Shown here: one piece after another, positions 14,342-16,026 of the stretch | Layout of the letters: the number at the start of each line of letters is the position of its first letter | Position numbering within the stretch: position 1 is the first letter of the stretch | Notes under the pieces: model-generated | The model's input: the letters and a program-made list of their open reading frames with translations, nothing else | The model's database searches: none | What the model was told of the DNA's origin: nothing | NCBI GenBank assembly: GCA_964432995.1 | Contig: CAYSPU010000134.1 | Coordinates: 1-16,026 of the forward strand | From: CAYSPU01 sp964432995 | Lineage (GTDB): Bacteria; Verrucomicrobiota; Verrucomicrobiia; Limisphaerales; JAHDYP01 | Length of the DNA stretch: 16,026 nucleotides | Direction of reading: 5' to 3' | Translations under genes and position numbers: made by a program

Positions 14342-15697
14342 ATGAAACGGCAGGACTTGAATCGCAGGCAGTTTCTCGCCGCAGCTTCCGCCGGATCGCT
14401 GGCGGCGGCGGCCTCGCCGACACTGCCCGCCCACGGCGATGTCGTTCGCAAGGCCGGCAAATTGGCGATCCTGGGCGGCGAGCCTGTGCGAAGGAACAAG
14501 ACGTGGCCACCCTGGCCGCAGATTGACGATCGGATTGTCGACTCGGTGGTGAAGACCACCAAGAGCGGGATCTGGTGTCGCATCCAGTCGGCCACCGGGA
14601 CCGTGCCCACCTTTGAGAAGGAATTCGCCGCGTTGATCGGGGCGAAGTTCTGCGTGGCGACGGGCTCCGGGACGCAAGCGTTGCACACGTGCGTGGAGGC
14701 GCTTGGCATCGGCCCGGGCGACGAGGTCATCACCTCGCCCTACACGGATCCGGGGACGATCATGGGGATTCTCGCCAGTCGCGCCCTGCCGGTGATGGCC
14801 GACCTGGATCCGGAGTCGTACCAGTTGGATCCGGACGACGTGGAACGGCGGATCACGGAGAACACGCGGGCGATCATGCCGGTCCATATGATGGGCCAGC
14901 CGTGTCACCTCGAGCGGATCCTGGCGATTGCCCGGCAACATCGACTGGCCGTCATCGAGGACGCCTGCCAGGCGCACCTGGCAGAATACCAGGGGAAGAA
15001 GTTGGGCACCATCGCGTCCCTCGGCTGTTTCAGTTTCCAAACCAGCAAGACCATCCCCTGCGGCGAAGGCGGGGCCATCGTCGGGAACGACGAGGAACTC
15101 ATGGACAAGTGTTACACCGTTCACAACCACGGCACGAACCGCCAAGGCCGCACCGAGGTGATCGGGCCCAAGTACCGGATGAACGAGTTCGAAGCGGCGG
15201 TCTTGCTGGCCCAGTTGGCGCGCGCCCGGGAGCAGTATCAGCGCCGCAACGAAAACGCCGCCCACCTCACCGCGCGGCTCAAGGGATTCCCCGGCCTCGT
15301 TCCCCAGAAGCTCTACCCCGGCACCGCCAGCGGCTCCTTCTACCTCTACACGATGTCCTATCGGAAGGAGCACTTCAACAACGTCGACCGGAGCCGCTTC
15401 CTGAAGGCGCTCGCAGCCGAAGGGGTGAGCCTGAGCCCCTACATCGAACGCGGCCTCCACCGGGAACCGTGGGTCGACCACGTCCTGCAGTCCAAGGTCT
15501 ACCAAAAGATGTACTCGGCGCCGCGGCTCCAACGCTATCGCGACGAGCTGGCCTGCCCGAAGTGCGACCAGGTCTGCGCGGAGATGGCGATGCTCTGGGC
15601 TTCCGGTCCCCTCCTCGCCACGACGCGGGATATGGACGACATCGCCGACGCGATCCTCAAGGTCTACGAGAACCGGGACCAACTCGCCGCTGTCTGA
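14342..15697 (+). CDS. Tat-exported DegT/DnrJ/EryC1/StrS family aminotransferase
   Basis: 451 residues from the ATG at 14342, which has a good ribosome-binding site (AAAGGA at 14330-14335, 6 nt spacing); an in-frame ATG at 14315 lacks this. The N-terminus MKRQDLNRRQFLAAASAGSL carries the twin-arginine motif (NRRQFL) and an Ala-rich hydrophobic stretch, so export in folded form by the Tat system is predicted. The PLP fold follows: VATGSGTQALHTCVEALG, PGDEVITSPYTDPGTIMG, IMPVHMMGQPCHLE, VIEDACQAHLAEY and CFSFQTSKTIPCGEGG, with the Schiff-base Lys236. The FSFQ-SK-GEGG form resembles the AHBA-synthase/StrS-like branch. The C-terminus contains LACPKCDQVCAEM. All core residues are present, so it may be active, although the usual nucleotide-sugar substrates and glutamate would be unusual outside the cytoplasm. 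It is clearly different from the aminotransferase at 7048-8232. Confidence 0.9.
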   Translation: MKRQDLNRRQFLAAASAGSLAAAASPTLPAHGDVVRKAGKLAILGGEPVRRNKTWPPWPQIDDRIVDSVVKTTKSGIWCRIQSATGTVPTFEKEFAALIGAKFCVATGSGTQALHTCVEALGIGPGDEVITSPYTDPGTIMGILASRALPVMADLDPESYQLDPDDVERRITENTRAIMPVHMMGQPCHLERILAIARQHRLAVIEDACQAHLAEYQGKKLGTIASLGCFSFQTSKTIPCGEGGAIVGNDEELMDKCYTVHNHGTNRQGRTEVIGPKYRMNEFEAAVLLAQLARAREQYQRRNENAAHLTARLKGFPGLVPQKLYPGTASGSFYLYTMSYRKEHFNNVDRSRFLKALAAEGVSLSPYIERGLHREPWVDHVLQSKVYQKMYSAPRLQRYRDELACPKCDQVCAEMAMLWASGPLLATTRDMDDIADAILKVYENRDQLAAV

Positions 15698-15825
15698 ACG
15701 GACGCGAACGCCCGCCCCGGCCGGGACCGACCCGTCCGCAATCGACCGCAACACAGTCCCAGGAGCTTTCCACGGGATCGCGGCGGTTGCCCCGGAAACC
15801 GGTAGGGGGATTCATGGCGGGCCAC

Positions 15826-15842
15826 GGCGCCGCGCCGGCGCC
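15826..15842. terminator. Possible hairpin terminator of the DnaJ-like gene
   Basis: GGCGCC (15826-15831) and GGCGCC (15837-15842) can pair around a 5-nt loop immediately after the minus-strand stop at 15844. No T-run follows on either strand. The spacer 15698-15843 between convergent genes holds nothing else that I recognise. Confidence 0.25.
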
Positions 15843-15843
15843 C

Positions 15844-16026
15844 TCAATCCCGCTCGACGCTCACGCGCAGCAGAACCGTCAGGTAGAAGTTATCCACGCC
15901 GAACGAGGTGAGCGGGACGCGCATCGCGTGACCGTCCTGCACGCCGGGGGGATACTCCAGAGTTACCGGGTGCTCGCTCGTCAGGATGCCATGGCCTTCA
16001 CACTGCCAGCATTCGTAGCTACCCAC
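15844..16026 (-). CDS. DnaJ-like chaperone, C-terminal fragment (5' end outside window)
   Basis: 60 residues remain and the frame is open at the window edge. CWQCEGHG matches the DnaJ zinc-finger repeat CxxCxGxG. It is followed by PVTLEYPPGVQDGHAMRVPL and FGVDNFYLTVLLRVS, which correspond to the DnaJ C-terminal substrate-binding domain (family phrase close to IPPGVxxGxxIRL, then DLYVxVxV). The end comes soon after a single such domain, so it may be a short J-domain protein and not full-length DnaJ. The J domain is not visible, so dnaJ identity is tentative. It converges on the Tat aminotransferase gene and is presumably unrelated to the sugar locus. Confidence 0.75.
   Translation of the reverse strand: MGSYECWQCEGHGILTSEHPVTLEYPPGVQDGHAMRVPLTSFGVDNFYLTVLLRVSVERD

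Noticed and set aside
14213..15754. 513-residue minus-strand open frame
   Set aside because: Antisense to the Tat aminotransferase, which has all family motifs and a ribosome-binding site.
1..16026. tRNA, rRNA, CRISPR arrays, insertion-sequence transposases, phage or defence genes
   Set aside because: None recognised by reading both strands; no tRNA-like cloverleaf, spaced direct repeats, or transposase motifs were seen.

Overview
This is a GC-rich bacterial window. Its style points to a member of the Planctomycetota/Verrucomicrobiota (PVC) group, more likely Verrucomicrobiota. The reasons are a Tat-exported DegT-type aminotransferase, Gfo/Idh/MocA and TIM-barrel sugar enzymes in one locus, mostly absent Shine-Dalgarno motifs, and short interspersed hairpin repeats between genes. 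This placement is inferred from style, not from a marker gene. A run of 10 Ns (12556-12565) is an assembly gap, so the two sides are only presumed contiguous.

Layout. At 2-1417 is the 3' part of a GH51 alpha-L-arabinofuranosidase. It converges across two hairpins on a secreted LolA-like protein (minus strand, 1713-2477). Divergent from that is miaB (2589-3962), whose stop overlaps the start of a six-helix membrane protein (3959-4504). A repeat-rich spacer follows, then a GT9 glycosyltransferase (4751-5737). The GT9 3' end overlaps the convergent nagA (minus, 5663-6985) by 75 nt.

From about 5.7 kb onward most genes are of sugar or amino-sugar type. They are nagA; a cytosolic DegT/DnrJ/EryC1/StrS aminotransferase with unusual cysteine clusters (7048-8232), closed by a strong intrinsic terminator; a 523-base non-coding stretch with several hairpins; a Gfo/Idh/MocA oxidoreductase (8756-9829); and, 4 nt later, a canonical nagB (9834-10700). 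A second NagB-type protein with an altered active-site motif follows (10831-11625). Next comes a signal-peptide-bearing sugar isomerase/epimerase-like TIM barrel whose last residues fall in the gap. After the gap are a secreted propeller-like protein (12843-14309) and a Tat-exported DegT aminotransferase (14342-15697). The window ends in the 3' part of a DnaJ-like gene on the minus strand.

How the genes may work together (inference). NagA plus NagB gives the standard route GlcNAc-6-P to GlcN-6-P to fructose-6-P. The oxidoreductase next to NagB, the second NagB paralogue, two PLP aminotransferases and an exported isomerase-like barrel suggest a wider capacity to oxidise, epimerise, aminate or deaminate sugars. 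Part of this appears to lie outside the cytoplasm (barrel, propeller and Tat aminotransferase). No transporter, kinase or regulator for such a pathway is visible here, so substrate and direction are unknown.
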